Shown here one piece after another: positions 7,831-16,372 of a DNA stretch of 64,000 nucleotides; within the stretch, counting starts at the first letter, position 1, and every line of letters begins with the position of its first letter. This DNA is from Hymenobacter sp. 15J16-1T3B (lineage in GTDB: Bacteria > Bacteroidota > Bacteroidia > Cytophagales > Hymenobacteraceae): the NCBI RefSeq assembly GCF_020711235.1, contig NZ_JAJFAV010000006.1:288390-352389 (forward strand), written 5' to 3'. The notes beneath the pieces are model-generated. The model ran no database searches, had not been told where the DNA came from, and saw only the letters and a list, made by a program, of their open reading frames with translations. The position numbers were made by a program, and so were the translations under genes.

Positions 7831-10251
7831 ATGCATTCCTTTTTACGTGCTGGCGTGCTGGCGGCCGGGCTCGGCAGCGTGCCCGCCGCGGTGGCCGTAG
7901 CCCAACAGCCCGCCCCGGCCCGCGTCACCTTTAGCGGCTACGTGCGCGACGCCCAAACCGGCGAAAACCTCATCGGCGTGGCGGTGGTGCACCCGGCGTC
8001 GGGCCAGGGCACGGCCACCAACACCTACGGGTTTTTCTCGCTTACGCTGCCGGCCACCGGCGACACCACCCGCCTGCTGACCTCCTACCTGGGCTACCAG
8101 CGCCAGCTGCGCCCGGTGCGCCTCGACAAGAGCCAGCAGCTCGACATCCGCTTGCAGCCGGCCAGCAGCGAGCTGCAGGGGGTGGAAATCGTGGGCACGC
8201 GCGAGGAGCAGATTGCGCGCACCACCCGCATGGGCACCATGAACATCCCGATCAGCCAGATCAAGGCCGTGCCGGCGCTGTTCGGCGAACGGGACGTGCT
8301 GAAGGTGCTGCAGCTGCTGCCCGGCGTGCAGAGCGGGGGCGAGGGGCAGAACGGCCTCTACGTGCGCGGCGGCTCACCCGACCAGAACCTGATTCTGCTC
8401 GACGGCACGCCCGTCTACAACGCCTCCCACCTGTTCGGCTTCTTCTCGGTGTTCAACGCCGACGCGCTCAACAACGTGGAGCTGGTGAAGGGCGGCTTTC
8501 CGGCCCGCTACGGCGGCCGCCTCTCCTCGGTGCTCGACATGACCATGAAGGAGGGCAACATGCAGGAGTTTCACGGCGAGGGCGGCATCGGGCTGATTGC
8601 CTCCCGCGTGACGCTGGAAGGCCCCATCAAGAAAGACACAGCCTCCTTCATCATCTCGGCCCGCCGCACCTACATCGACGTGCTGGCTCGCCCGCTCATC
8701 AGCCTGGCCATGGCCTCCCAGGGCGTGCCGTCGGACGAGCGGCCCACCATCGGCTACTTTTTCCACGACCTGAACGCCAAGGTGAACTGGAAGCTCGGCC
8801 CACGCGACCGGCTGTACCTGAGCGCCTACACCGGCCGCGACAAGTTTTACGCCCGCATCAAGAGCAAGTACGGCGAGGAAGGGGAGTACTTCCGCGAGAA
8901 GGACGGGCTGGGCTGGGGCAACCTGACCTCGGCCCTGCGCTGGAACCACGTCATCAACAACCAGCTGTTCGTCAACACCCACCTCACGTTCAGCCGCTAC
9001 CAGTTCGACGTGGGCATCGAGAACGAGCAGCGGCGCATCGACAACGGCACGCCGCGCACCGACAAATTCTCGCTGCTCTACCTCTCCAACATCCGCGACT
9101 GGACGCTGAAGTCGGACTTCGACTACGTGCCCTTGCCCGACCACTACATCCGCTTCGGCGGGCAGTACATCTGGCACCAGTTCCGGCCCGGCGCGGCCCA
9201 GGCAAAGTCGAACAACCCCGACGACAACATCAACTTTAAAATCGGCTCGCGCACCCAGGCCCAGGAAGCCAGCCTCTACGCCGAGGACGACTACAAGGTG
9301 ACGGACCGGCTCAAGGTCAACGGCGGGTTGCGCCTCAACGGCTTTTTGGTGCGCGGCCAGCTGTACCCGTCCATCGAGCCGCGCGTGGCCGCCCGCTATT
9401 TGCTCACCGAGGACTGGTCGTTGAAAGCCTCCTACGCCCGCACCACGCAGTACATTCACCTGCTGGCCAACTCGGGCATCGGCCTGCCCACCGACCTGTG
9501 GGTGCCCGCCACGCCCAAGGTCAAGCCCCAAAAAGCCCAACAAGTGGCTCTGGGCGCGGCCCGCAACGTGCGCTTCCGGGACGCAGACTACGAGCTGAGC
9601 CTGGAAACCTACTACAAGCCCATGAAGCGGCTCATCGAGTACCGCGAGGGCGCCAGCTTCCTGGGCACCACCGATAGCAACTGGGAAGACAAAGTGACCA
9701 GCGGGCAAGGCTGGGCCTACGGGGCGGAGGTATTCGTGCAGAAGAAAACCGGCCGCACCACCGGCTGGGTGGGCTACACCCTGGCCTGGAGCCGCCGCCG
9801 CTTCTCTGAGCTGAACCAGGGCCGGATTTACCCCTACAAGTACGACCGGCGCCACGACGCGACGCTGGTGGTCATTCACCAATTGTCGCCCACGCTGCGG
9901 CTCTCGGGTACCTTCGTGTACGGCACCGGCAACGCCGTTACGCTCTCGCGCGGCACCTACACGCTCGGGCCGAACTTCGGCACCTTCGACGACTACGGCC
10001 CGCGCAACTCCTACCGCATGCGCGCCTACCAGCGCCTCGACCTGGATTTGAGCCAGACCAAGAAGAAGAAATGGGGCGAAATCGTAAACAGTTTCTCCGT
10101 CTACAACGCCTACAACCGCCACAACCCCTACTTCCTCTACTTCCAGCCGGGCTACGAAAACATGTTTACGGGGCAGATGCAAAAGCCGAGCTACCGCCAG
10201 ATCAGCCTGTTTCCCATCCTGCCCTCCTTCAGCAAGAGCTTCCGCTTCTAG
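7831..10251 (+). CDS. TonB-dependent outer-membrane receptor
   Basis: An 806-residue receptor with a signal peptide, then a carboxypeptidase-regulatory-like beta-sandwich (about residues 30-110: FSGYVRDAQTGENLIGV...TNTYGFFSL). The plug domain (about 125-240) contains VRGGSPDQNLILLDGTPVYN and KGGFPARYGGRLSSVLD, and the rest is a beta-barrel ending in Phe (SFSKSFRF). At about 800 residues it is shorter than SusC proteins. The next gene, 12 bases downstream, encodes a DUF4249 lipoprotein, a common partner of this receptor class in Bacteroidota. The pair probably forms a TonB-driven uptake system. The substrate is unknown, and no nearby enzyme or regulator hints at it. Confidence 0.93.
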   Translation: MHSFLRAGVLAAGLGSVPAAVAVAQQPAPARVTFSGYVRDAQTGENLIGVAVVHPASGQGTATNTYGFFSLTLPATGDTTRLLTSYLGYQRQLRPVRLDKSQQLDIRLQPASSELQGVEIVGTREEQIARTTRMGTMNIPISQIKAVPALFGERDVLKVLQLLPGVQSGGEGQNGLYVRGGSPDQNLILLDGTPVYNASHLFGFFSVFNADALNNVELVKGGFPARYGGRLSSVLDMTMKEGNMQEFHGEGGIGLIASRVTLEGPIKKDTASFIISARRTYIDVLARPLISLAMASQGVPSDERPTIGYFFHDLNAKVNWKLGPRDRLYLSAYTGRDKFYARIKSKYGEEGEYFREKDGLGWGNLTSALRWNHVINNQLFVNTHLTFSRYQFDVGIENEQRRIDNGTPRTDKFSLLYLSNIRDWTLKSDFDYVPLPDHYIRFGGQYIWHQFRPGAAQAKSNNPDDNINFKIGSRTQAQEASLYAEDDYKVTDRLKVNGGLRLNGFLVRGQLYPSIEPRVAARYLLTEDWSLKASYARTTQYIHLLANSGIGLPTDLWVPATPKVKPQKAQQVALGAARNVRFRDADYELSLETYYKPMKRLIEYREGASFLGTTDSNWEDKVTSGQGWAYGAEVFVQKKTGRTTGWVGYTLAWSRRRFSELNQGRIYPYKYDRRHDATLVVIHQLSPTLRLSGTFVYGTGNAVTLSRGTYTLGPNFGTFDDYGPRNSYRMRAYQRLDLDLSQTKKKKWGEIVNSFSVYNAYNRHNPYFLYFQPGYENMFTGQMQKPSYRQISLFPILPSFSKSFRF

Positions 10252-10263
10252 TCCGCATCTGCT

Positions 10264-11241
10264 ATGCCCTTCCTTCAGCCCGATTTCCGGCGGAACCTGC
10301 TGCCCCTGGCGCTGCTGCCAGCCCTGCTCACCGCCTGCGACACGGCCATCGACGTACCCGAGCCCGCCCACACGCCCCGCGTGGCCATGGTCCTCACCCT
10401 CGACAACCTGGCCCCGGCCGACTCGCTCATGCGGGCCAGCTACCTCGGCCGCCAGCCCTTCGTGAGCCTGAGCCAGCGCCTCTACCTGCTGCACCCGCCC
10501 GAGGGCCGCGCCGACGCTACTATGGAAGTGCGCGACGCGGGCGGCGCGGTGGTGGAGCGCTACCGGCAGGTGGTAATGCCGCCGCCCTTCCCGGGCGCGC
10601 CGGACTACAACCAGGGCGTGTACCGGCCCACGCTGCGCTACCAGTTTCGGCCGGGCCAGACGTACACCGTGCGCACCGCGGTGCCGGGCACCGAGCCGGC
10701 CGAAAGTCAGCTGACCTTGCCCGTGCCCGTGCCCGTGGAGGTGACCAAAACGCCGCTGAGCAGCTCCGGTTCGGGCCAGAGCCGGGCCCGCCTGACCGTG
10801 GCCTTCGACGACCCGGCCGGCAGCAACGACTACTACCTCGTGACGGCCCAGGTGGTGGACGCCAGCGGGCAGCGGGTGGGCTATATCAACCTCAGCGACG
10901 AGGAAGGCTCGGGCCTGACCGTGCCCGCCTACCGCCTCTCGGATCCGCAGTCGGCCTACGAGCTGTACCCCTTCAGCGACGCCAACGTGAACGGGCAGCG
11001 CATCAGCTTCTCGGCCAACGTCTCGTACGGCAGCGGCTCCATCGGCGGGCGGCCGGCGCAGCTGCAGGTCACGCTCACCCGCCTCACCCGCGACCTGTAC
11101 CTCTTCTACAACAGCTACGTGCAGTACAGCAACAACGACGGCAACCCCTTTGCCGAGCCCACCCCGCTGTACTCCAACGTGACGCCCGGCTTCGGCATCT
11201 TCGGCGGCGCCGCCGACAGCTGGGTGCGCCTGCCCCTGTAG
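10264..11241 (+). CDS. DUF4249 family lipoprotein
   Basis: The 325-residue product has a lipoprotein signal (LLPALLTAC, lipobox LTAC, near residue 20) and the DUF4249 layout. A beta-rich N-terminal half reads VLTLDNLAPADSLMRASYLGRQP, and the C-terminal part YLFYNSYVQYSNNDGNPFAEP...GFGIFGG is typical of the family. The gene starts 12 bases after the TonB receptor stop, so the two are co-transcribed. By analogy with SusD-like partners it may be a surface-exposed substrate-capture or lid component, but the family has no proven function. Confidence 0.88.
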   Translation: MPFLQPDFRRNLLPLALLPALLTACDTAIDVPEPAHTPRVAMVLTLDNLAPADSLMRASYLGRQPFVSLSQRLYLLHPPEGRADATMEVRDAGGAVVERYRQVVMPPPFPGAPDYNQGVYRPTLRYQFRPGQTYTVRTAVPGTEPAESQLTLPVPVPVEVTKTPLSSSGSGQSRARLTVAFDDPAGSNDYYLVTAQVVDASGQRVGYINLSDEEGSGLTVPAYRLSDPQSAYELYPFSDANVNGQRISFSANVSYGSGSIGGRPAQLQVTLTRLTRDLYLFYNSYVQYSNNDGNPFAEPTPLYSNVTPGFGIFGGAADSWVRLPL

Positions 11242-11336
11242 GCCGGGTTCGACATTCGGCGGGCCCGGCATTAAACTTGCGAGGGGGTGTTGCGTCTAAC
11301 TACGCAGAACCAACCCGCGCTCCGGCGCTTTGTCAT

Positions 11337-11576
11337 ATGCCTAATCTGTTGAAAACCTTCGTGCTGGCCGGAGCAGTGGCCGTCGGCAGCCTGCTGACCA
11401 GTTGCGTGTCTTCCGGCTACGTGGTGGGCCCGCCGCCCCCGCCCGTCATCGTGCGGCCGGCGCCGGTTATCGTCACGCCGCGGCCGTATTACCGCGCCCG
11501 GCCTTACTACCGCCCGGCGCCGCGCCCCTACTACGGCCCGCGCTACTACGGGCACGGCCACGGCCGCCGCTGGTAA
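11337..11576 (+). CDS. Small Tyr/Pro/Arg-rich lipoprotein
   Basis: A 79-residue protein with a lipoprotein signal (AVGSLLTSC, Cys23). After the lipobox, GPPPPP is followed by repeated RPYYR/RPYYG units and a terminal GHGHGRRW. The start ATG 11337 is set by the signal peptide. The box TAAACTTG at 11272-11279, close to the Bacteroidota -7 consensus, lies 57 bases upstream. Small Tyr/Pro/His-rich lipoproteins are common in this phylum, but their role is unknown; the basic aromatic tail could contact the cell wall or LPS. A perfect hairpin terminator follows. Confidence 0.75.
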   Translation: MPNLLKTFVLAGAVAVGSLLTSCVSSGYVVGPPPPPVIVRPAPVIVTPRPYYRARPYYRPAPRPYYGPRYYGHGHGRRW

Positions 11577-11606
11577 GGCTCGGCCGCCCGTTTCGGGTAG
11601 GCTATT

Positions 11607-11653
11607 AAACGCACGAGGCCCCGCCGAATCATCCGGCGGGGCCTCGTGCGTTT
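11607..11653. terminator. Perfect 20-bp bidirectional terminator
   Basis: Arms 11607-11626 and 11634-11653 are exact reverse complements (aaacgcacgaggccccgccg and its complement) around a 7-base loop, with AAA and TTT at the outer ends. It lies between the convergent small lipoprotein gene and the barrel protein gene. Confidence 0.9.
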
Positions 11654-11672
11654 GGGGCTGGCAAGCGGCGGG

Positions 11673-12296
11673 TTAGAAGCTGAAGCGCACGCTCACGGCC
11701 GCGTCCTGGAACACGGCGCTGTTGCCGCGGTACACGTCGAAGTACGGCTTGTAGTCGGCACTGATGACCAGCGGCAGGTCCGGAATTTTGTACTCCAGGC
11801 CGAGCACGAAGTCGGCGCCGAAGACGGGGTACACCTGGTCGTCGGTGTAATAAGCGTAGTAGTACCGGTCGTGCTTTTTGCGGCGGTACTCCACCAAGTA
11901 GTAGTAGCGGCCGCGGTAGGCGCCGGCGTGCAGGCCCGCGCCGAGGTACCACTGCAGATTTTTTACGTCGGGCAGAATGGTCCAGTGCTTTTCGAGCAGC
12001 AAGGTGAACCGGGCGCCGCGGCCGAGGTATTCAGTGGTGACGAGGCCTTCGACGGCCGCGCCCTTGCCGGGGTTGAAGAAGTGCTTCACCGTCAGGCCCG
12101 AGGCAAAGCCGCCCCCGCGCAGCCCGATGCCGGTGGTGTAGCCGGCGCTACCGCCCCCGCCGCCTTTGCTGCTACCACCGCCCTTGCTCCCGGACGACTT
12201 GCCGGACTTGGTGGTGGTTTTCTTGGTCTGCGCCGAAACTTGGCCTATTCCGAGGGCCAGCGTCAGTAGCAAGAGAAAGAGGAAAGACTTTTTCAT
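11673..12296 (-). CDS. Outer-membrane beta-barrel protein
   Basis: The product has 207 residues from ATG 12296: a signal peptide (MKKSFLFLLLLTLALGIGQVSA), a flexible Lys/Ser/Gly-rich linker (residues 25-52), then alternating amphipathic strands such as GIGLRGGGFASGLTVKHFF and WTILPDVKNLQWYLGAGLHAG. It ends DAAVSVRFSF, with the terminal Phe expected of outer-membrane barrels. The size suggests about eight strands. A family name cannot be given with confidence. A perfect TAAGTTTG promoter box lies 52 bases upstream. Confidence 0.8.
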   Translation of the reverse strand: MKKSFLFLLLLTLALGIGQVSAQTKKTTTKSGKSSGSKGGGSSKGGGGGSAGYTTGIGLRGGGFASGLTVKHFFNPGKGAAVEGLVTTEYLGRGARFTLLLEKHWTILPDVKNLQWYLGAGLHAGAYRGRYYYLVEYRRKKHDRYYYAYYTDDQVYPVFGADFVLGLEYKIPDLPLVISADYKPYFDVYRGNSAVFQDAAVSVRFSF

Positions 12297-12348
12297 GGAT
12301 GAATGCAAAAAATGAGGCAGCAAGCTTGTTTTCGGAGTTGTCAGACGC

Positions 12349-12356
12349 CAAACTTA
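12349..12356 (-). promoter_or_regulatory. TAAGTTTG -7-like box
   Basis: It matches the Bacteroidota primary sigma -7 consensus TAnnTTTG on the minus strand, 52 bases before the start codon of the barrel protein gene (12296). No convincing -33 TTG was found at the expected spacing. Confidence 0.6.
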
Positions 12357-12372
12357 CGGATTCAAGTGCAAT

Positions 12373-13062
12373 TCAGGCCGAAGGCGAGATGCCCGCCTGA
12401 ATTTCATCGGACAAATGCACGCGCACGCCGCCGCCGTCCTGGTAAGCGGCGTTGAGCATGGCCTGCGCCACGGCCTGCGCCGGCACGGCCCGGTAGCGCC
12501 GCAGCGGCCCGCGCAGCAGCGGGTTCACCAGCCGCAGCAGCACCGCCCCGATTTGTTCGCCCAGGCGCTTTTCGGGGCGCGGGCCCAGCAGCAGGGAAGG
12601 CCGGAAGATGTGCACGGCCCGAAACGGGGCTTGGCGCACGGCCGCTTCCATGTCGCCCTTCACGCGGTTGTAGTAGAAGGAGGAATGCGCATCGGCGCCC
12701 ATGGCCGAGACGACCATGAACTGGGCGGCGAAGTTGGCGGCCGTCAGGGCGGCCAGCTTCACCACGTAGAGGTAATCGACCTGGTAAAACGCCTCTTTCG
12801 AGCCGGCCTGCCGCATGGTGGTACCCAAGCAGCAGAACACGTCGTCGGCAATGAGGCGCAGGCGGTGGTCTTCGAGGTGGGCGAAATCGACGGTGTGCTG
12901 CACCAGCAAGGGGTGCAGCAGCGGCAGCGGCCGGCGCCCCACGCTGATGACTTTGGCGTAGCGGCCGCAATTGAGCAGCAGCGGCAGCAGCTGGCTGCCC
13001 ACCAGGCCGCTGGCGCCGGCAATGAGGGCGACTTTCTGGGGCCCGGGCGAAGTGGGGTCCAT
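12373..13062 (-). CDS. NAD(P)-binding Rossmann protein (HTATIP2/TIP30-like)
   Basis: A 229-residue atypical short-chain dehydrogenase. The dinucleotide-binding loop GASGLVGSQLL lies at about residues 16-26, and the YxxxK pair is visible as YYNRVKGDME near residue 130. Together with VVSAMGADAHSS before it, this matches oxidoreductases of the HTATIP2 type. The likely fold is NAD(P)-binding; the substrate is unknown. ATG 13062 is chosen because it lies just before the conserved loop; the frame stays open upstream but there overlaps the CvfB gene. The gene lies 113 bases downstream of cvfB on the same strand. Confidence 0.85.
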   Translation of the reverse strand: MDPTSPGPQKVALIAGASGLVGSQLLPLLLNCGRYAKVISVGRRPLPLLHPLLVQHTVDFAHLEDHRLRLIADDVFCCLGTTMRQAGSKEAFYQVDYLYVVKLAALTAANFAAQFMVVSAMGADAHSSFYYNRVKGDMEAAVRQAPFRAVHIFRPSLLLGPRPEKRLGEQIGAVLLRLVNPLLRGPLRRYRAVPAQAVAQAMLNAAYQDGGGVRVHLSDEIQAGISPSA

Positions 13063-13175
13063 GTCTGGCAAACGGTCAGGGAAGAAGTTGACGGTTTCCC
13101 CAACGGGAGAAGCGCCCGAAAGTTTGGTTGAGCTGACTGGCCCCGGCGCAGCTCGGCCGCGGCCGAGCCGGCGCC

Positions 13176-14009
13176 TTACTCTTCGTCGTCGATGAGGCGC
13201 GTGCTGTCGGGGTGCAGCTCCACCTGCCCGCGGCGGTAGAGGGTGCCGAGGGCTTTCTTGAACACCTTTTTGCTCATGCCCACGCGGCGGTAAATTTCCT
13301 CCGGGTCGGTTTTGTCGGTCAGCGGGAGCGTGCCGCCAGCTTTGCGCAGAAACAGCACCAGCTCGTCGGCGGCGGCTAGGGCTTCGCCGTAGCCCTGGCG
13401 CTGCAGGCTCACGTCCACTTTGCCGTCTTCGCGCACCTGGCGCACGTAGCCGGTCAGCTGGTCGCCGATGCTGAGCGGGCGAAACACCTCGTTGCGGAAC
13501 AGCAGGCCCTGGTAGCGCCCGTCGACGAGCACGGCGTAGCCCAGCTCGCTCTGGCCGGCCACCAGCAGCGGCACCGCGTCGCCGGGCTCCAGCAGCGGGT
13601 TGCGGTCGGTAAATTTCTCCCACTTGGCGGTGGTCACCAGGCGGTCGGAGGTTTCGTCGAGGTAGATGTAGACCAGCACCAAGTCGCCCACGTTCACGCG
13701 CTTGGGCTGGTTGCGCAGGGGCAGCAGCAGGTCTTTGGGCAGGCCCCAGTCGAGGAAGGCGCCCAGGGAGCTGGCGGACGTGACCTTGAGCACGGCAAAC
13801 TCGTTGACCTTGGCCAGCGGCGTTTCGGTGGTGGCCACGAGGCGGTCCTCCGAGTCGCGGTACACGAAGGCGCGCAGCACGTCGCCTACGCGCACGCCGG
13901 CCGGCACGTAGCGGTCGGGCATGAGAATGTCGCCGTCGTCGCTGGTCAGGTAGATACCGAATTCGACGAAGCGGGCTACTTCCAGGTCGTTATAGTCGCC
14001 AAGGTTCAT
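13176..14009 (-). CDS. CvfB-like S1 domain RNA-binding protein
   Basis: The 277-residue product has the CvfB/YitL layout: three S1-like OB folds (about residues 5-65 GIYLTSDDGDILMP; 66-135 GAFLDWGLPKDLLLP; 145-210 GYAVLVDGRYQGLLF). A C-terminal winged helix follows (about 215-270: DPEEIYRRVGMSKKVFKKALGTLYRRG). The family binds RNA and affects virulence-factor expression in Staphylococcus. The role here is presumably post-transcriptional. Full length compared with the family. The start ATG 14009 is well supported, and a CACCTTTG about 55 bases upstream may be its -7 box. Confidence 0.92.
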   Translation of the reverse strand: MNLGDYNDLEVARFVEFGIYLTSDDGDILMPDRYVPAGVRVGDVLRAFVYRDSEDRLVATTETPLAKVNEFAVLKVTSASSLGAFLDWGLPKDLLLPLRNQPKRVNVGDLVLVYIYLDETSDRLVTTAKWEKFTDRNPLLEPGDAVPLLVAGQSELGYAVLVDGRYQGLLFRNEVFRPLSIGDQLTGYVRQVREDGKVDVSLQRQGYGEALAAADELVLFLRKAGGTLPLTDKTDPEEIYRRVGMSKKVFKKALGTLYRRGQVELHPDSTRLIDDEE

Positions 14010-14128
14010 GGGCAGGGGAGGGGCAATTATCGAAGAGCAACGCGGCTCTGCGGCTTACGCCGTTGCAAAGGTGGGAGTTTGGGCGTTGAGGAGGGCGAGA
14101 GGCGGGGAGTTTATGGGAGAAACCCGTC

Positions 14129-14246
14129 AAAAAGGTCGTCCTGTCGAGCGCAGTCGAGACGTCTCGCGGGCTGATGTGGGATAGTGACGCAACGATTGAT
14201 ATTACTATCCAGCGAGATGTCTCGACAAGCTCGACATGACGTTCTT
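14129..14246. repeat. Imperfect palindromic intergenic repeat
   Basis: Two arms of about 45 bases (TGTCGAGCGCAGTCGAGAC onwards, and the complement of TGTCGAGCTTGTCGAGAC) form an imperfect inverted repeat around a short centre (gacgcaacgattgat). It is non-coding, lies upstream of cvfB, and resembles interspersed REP/MITE-like elements. No other copy was seen in this window. Confidence 0.65.
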
Positions 14247-14252
14247 GTTAAC

Positions 14253-14282
14253 TCACAACTTCACCATTTCACAACTTCACCA
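14253..14282. repeat. Tandem 14-mer related to the GTGAAG palindromes
   Basis: Two direct copies of tcacaacttcacca (14253-14266 and 14269-14282) lie just after the stop of the barrel gene at 14288. The same words make up the arms of the hairpins at 31704 and 57106, so this looks like a degenerate or half copy of that family. Confidence 0.6.
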
Positions 14283-14287
14283 CTGGC

Positions 14288-16189
14288 TTACAGCCCAGAG
14301 TCGTAGCGCACGATGCTGGGCTGGCCGAAGCTGAAGTCGTTGAAGCGGTAGATGGTGCGCGAGGTCTGGTACAAGCGGGTGCCGCGGCCGTCGTCGATGC
14401 CCTGGGGGTAGAAGCCGAACAGCAGCTGAATGGTGTTGATGGCCAGGTACTCGTTGCGCAGGCGCACGCCCATGCCGAAGCCGGTGTAGGGTTTGCCCTG
14501 GAAGGGCGAGGGGCGGCCGTTGGTGCTCAGCCAGGCCGCATCCACCCAGGCAATGCCGGCCACGCGGAAGCCCAGAAACGACACCGGCGTGAACACGTTG
14601 GCCTCGTAGTTGAGCACGAAGCGCGAGGTGCCGCGCAGAATGCCGTCGTCGCTCATGCCGCGCAGGCCCCGGTCGCCGGCAATGCTGAGCACCAGGTTGG
14701 GGGGCTGCCGGCCGATGCCGATAATGCTGCGGTTCCAGAAGAAGTGGCGCCACTGCCAGTTGCCGGTGTGGTAGAGGCGGGTGAAAGCCAGGATTTCGCT
14801 GGAAAAGGCGCCCTCCTGCCAGCCGCCGTAGCGGTAAAAGCGGCCGTACTCGCCGTTGACGTACAAGTAGCCGTGCAGGGGGTTGAAGCCGGCCAGGGCC
14901 ACGCGCCCGGCGAAATAGGAGCGGCCGCCGGTGGGGTTCACGTCGTAGCCGCTGGTGAAGGTGAGCAGGGAGCCCGTGGGCACGTCCTCGGTGCGGCCGA
15001 AGCCGAAGAGGTAGCGGTCCTTGTAGTAGCGGCGCACGCTGTAGCCTAGGCTGAACAGGGCCGTGTTGCTGCTCTGAAACGTGGGGTCGGGGCGGCGGTA
15101 GTAGTCGGTGCGGATGGCGCGGGTGGCCACGATGACGCGCGCCGGGTTTTCGTAGCCCAAATCGTAGGAGCGGGGCTGGAAAGCGCGGCCCACCCAGGCG
15201 TCGGCCACGGTGTAGCCCATCGGGTCGAACTCCGGAATTGTGCCGTCCTCGGGGAAGGTGCGCTGAATGCCCTGGTTGAAGCGCGTCACGTTCAGGGCGT
15301 AGGCGTAGCGCGTGTTTACCGACACGAAGCCGCGGTACAAAGAGGCGCCGGCTTCCTCGTACTGCCACTGGTTGCGGTAGCGGGCCTGCACGCCCAGGTA
15401 GTTGCGCAGCGGCACGGTGTAGCTGCCCTCGTACTGCCAGCCCTGCGGGTTGGAGAGGCCGTAGTCGAGGCGGTTGCGGAAGTCGTGGCCGCGGGCCAGG
15501 AAGTTCTTGTCGCGCAGCGTGAGCAGGCCCGCGCCCACGTCGCGGATCTGCAAGCCGCCGCTGATGCTGAACACGTCCTTGGTGATGACCTTGATGTCGA
15601 CGCTGTCCTTGGTAGAGGTTTTTTCGTTGACCACCACCCGCGCGTCGAGGATAAAGTTAGTCTGGCGCAGCAGACGCTCGGTTTCGGCCAAGGACTGGGG
15701 CTTCAGCTCCTCGCCGGGCCGAAACAGCAGCAGCTTGCGAATCTTGCGCCGGGCCGTCTTGATGTGCAGCGCGTTGCCGCCCTTTTCCAGGATGTTGCGC
15801 GGCACCCGGGTCGAGTCGTTGATGTTGAAGCCGAACGCGTCGAGCGTCTTCACGTCGACGCGGCGTACCACTTTGTAGTTGTGCCGGTCGTACTGCCGGT
15901 CGAGCAGGGTCGCGTCGAGGCCGCCCTGTTCCTCGCGGCGCTCGGTGAAGTTGAAGAGCACCGAAGCGGCCTTGCCCAGAATGGTTTTGCGCTTGGTGTA
16001 GGCCTTGAGTCCGCCGAGGAAGCGCTGCTGGTCGAAGCCCCGGCGCAGGGAGTCGACGGGCGCGGTGGCGGGGCGGCGCACGGTGTCGCGCACGGCGGGT
16101 TGCTGCTGGGCTACGGCCGCGCCGGCCGGGGCCAGGGCCAGCACCGGAACGAGTACGAATAGAAAGTAGCGCGGCAAACGGGTAAGCAC
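14288..16189 (-). CDS. Omp85-like outer-membrane protein with POTRA-type region
   Basis: The 633-residue product has a signal peptide (start GTG 16189; hydrophobic residues 8-27). A POTRA-like region (about residues 110-200) contains RKIRKLLLFRPGEELKPQSLAETERLLRQ and ARVVVNEKTSTKDSVDIKVITKD, close in style to POTRA domains of BamA/TamA relatives. A barrel of about 430 residues follows (DVGAGLLTLRDKNFLARGHDF; RGLRGMSDDGILRGTSRFVLNYEA near the C-terminus). Only one clear POTRA is present, against five in BamA, so this is not BamA itself. It may be a lipid or protein export barrel. A TATCTTCG box lies 37 bases upstream. Confidence 0.8.
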   Translation of the reverse strand: MLTRLPRYFLFVLVPVLALAPAGAAVAQQQPAVRDTVRRPATAPVDSLRRGFDQQRFLGGLKAYTKRKTILGKAASVLFNFTERREEQGGLDATLLDRQYDRHNYKVVRRVDVKTLDAFGFNINDSTRVPRNILEKGGNALHIKTARRKIRKLLLFRPGEELKPQSLAETERLLRQTNFILDARVVVNEKTSTKDSVDIKVITKDVFSISGGLQIRDVGAGLLTLRDKNFLARGHDFRNRLDYGLSNPQGWQYEGSYTVPLRNYLGVQARYRNQWQYEEAGASLYRGFVSVNTRYAYALNVTRFNQGIQRTFPEDGTIPEFDPMGYTVADAWVGRAFQPRSYDLGYENPARVIVATRAIRTDYYRRPDPTFQSSNTALFSLGYSVRRYYKDRYLFGFGRTEDVPTGSLLTFTSGYDVNPTGGRSYFAGRVALAGFNPLHGYLYVNGEYGRFYRYGGWQEGAFSSEILAFTRLYHTGNWQWRHFFWNRSIIGIGRQPPNLVLSIAGDRGLRGMSDDGILRGTSRFVLNYEANVFTPVSFLGFRVAGIAWVDAAWLSTNGRPSPFQGKPYTGFGMGVRLRNEYLAINTIQLLFGFYPQGIDDGRGTRLYQTSRTIYRFNDFSFGQPSIVRYDSGL

Positions 16190-16226
16190 AGGAATCAGAC
16201 ACCGCCCGGGCCCCGGGCGTTGCCAA

Positions 16227-16234
16227 CGAAGATA
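16227..16234 (-). promoter_or_regulatory. TATCTTCG -7-like box
   Basis: This minus-strand octamer, one base from TAnnTTTG, lies 37 bases before the GTG start at 16189. The same octamer lies 20 bases before the esterase gene at 34767. Confidence 0.45.
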
Positions 16235-16372
16235 CGAAACGCCGCGCCGGGCGGGTTGCGTCGCGTATTAGGCTGAGGTTGTGTCTAAAAAAATTAGTCC
16301 CAAAAATTCTGGAACTGAGTTGCGCAATGAGGCGTTTTTCTGGTTCTTTACAACCCGAAGCGCAGCCCGCAG

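Noticed and set aside
8374..11271. 965-residue open frame on the minus strand opposite the TonB receptor
   Set aside because: It is opposite the TonB receptor and the DUF4249 gene, has no recognisable domain and an Ala/Gly/Val/His-rich composition typical of antisense frames in GC-rich DNA.
14100..14290. Possible small protein genes in the palindrome region upstream of cvfB
   Set aside because: The sequence is palindromic and non-coding in composition, and no frame has a plausible start and length.
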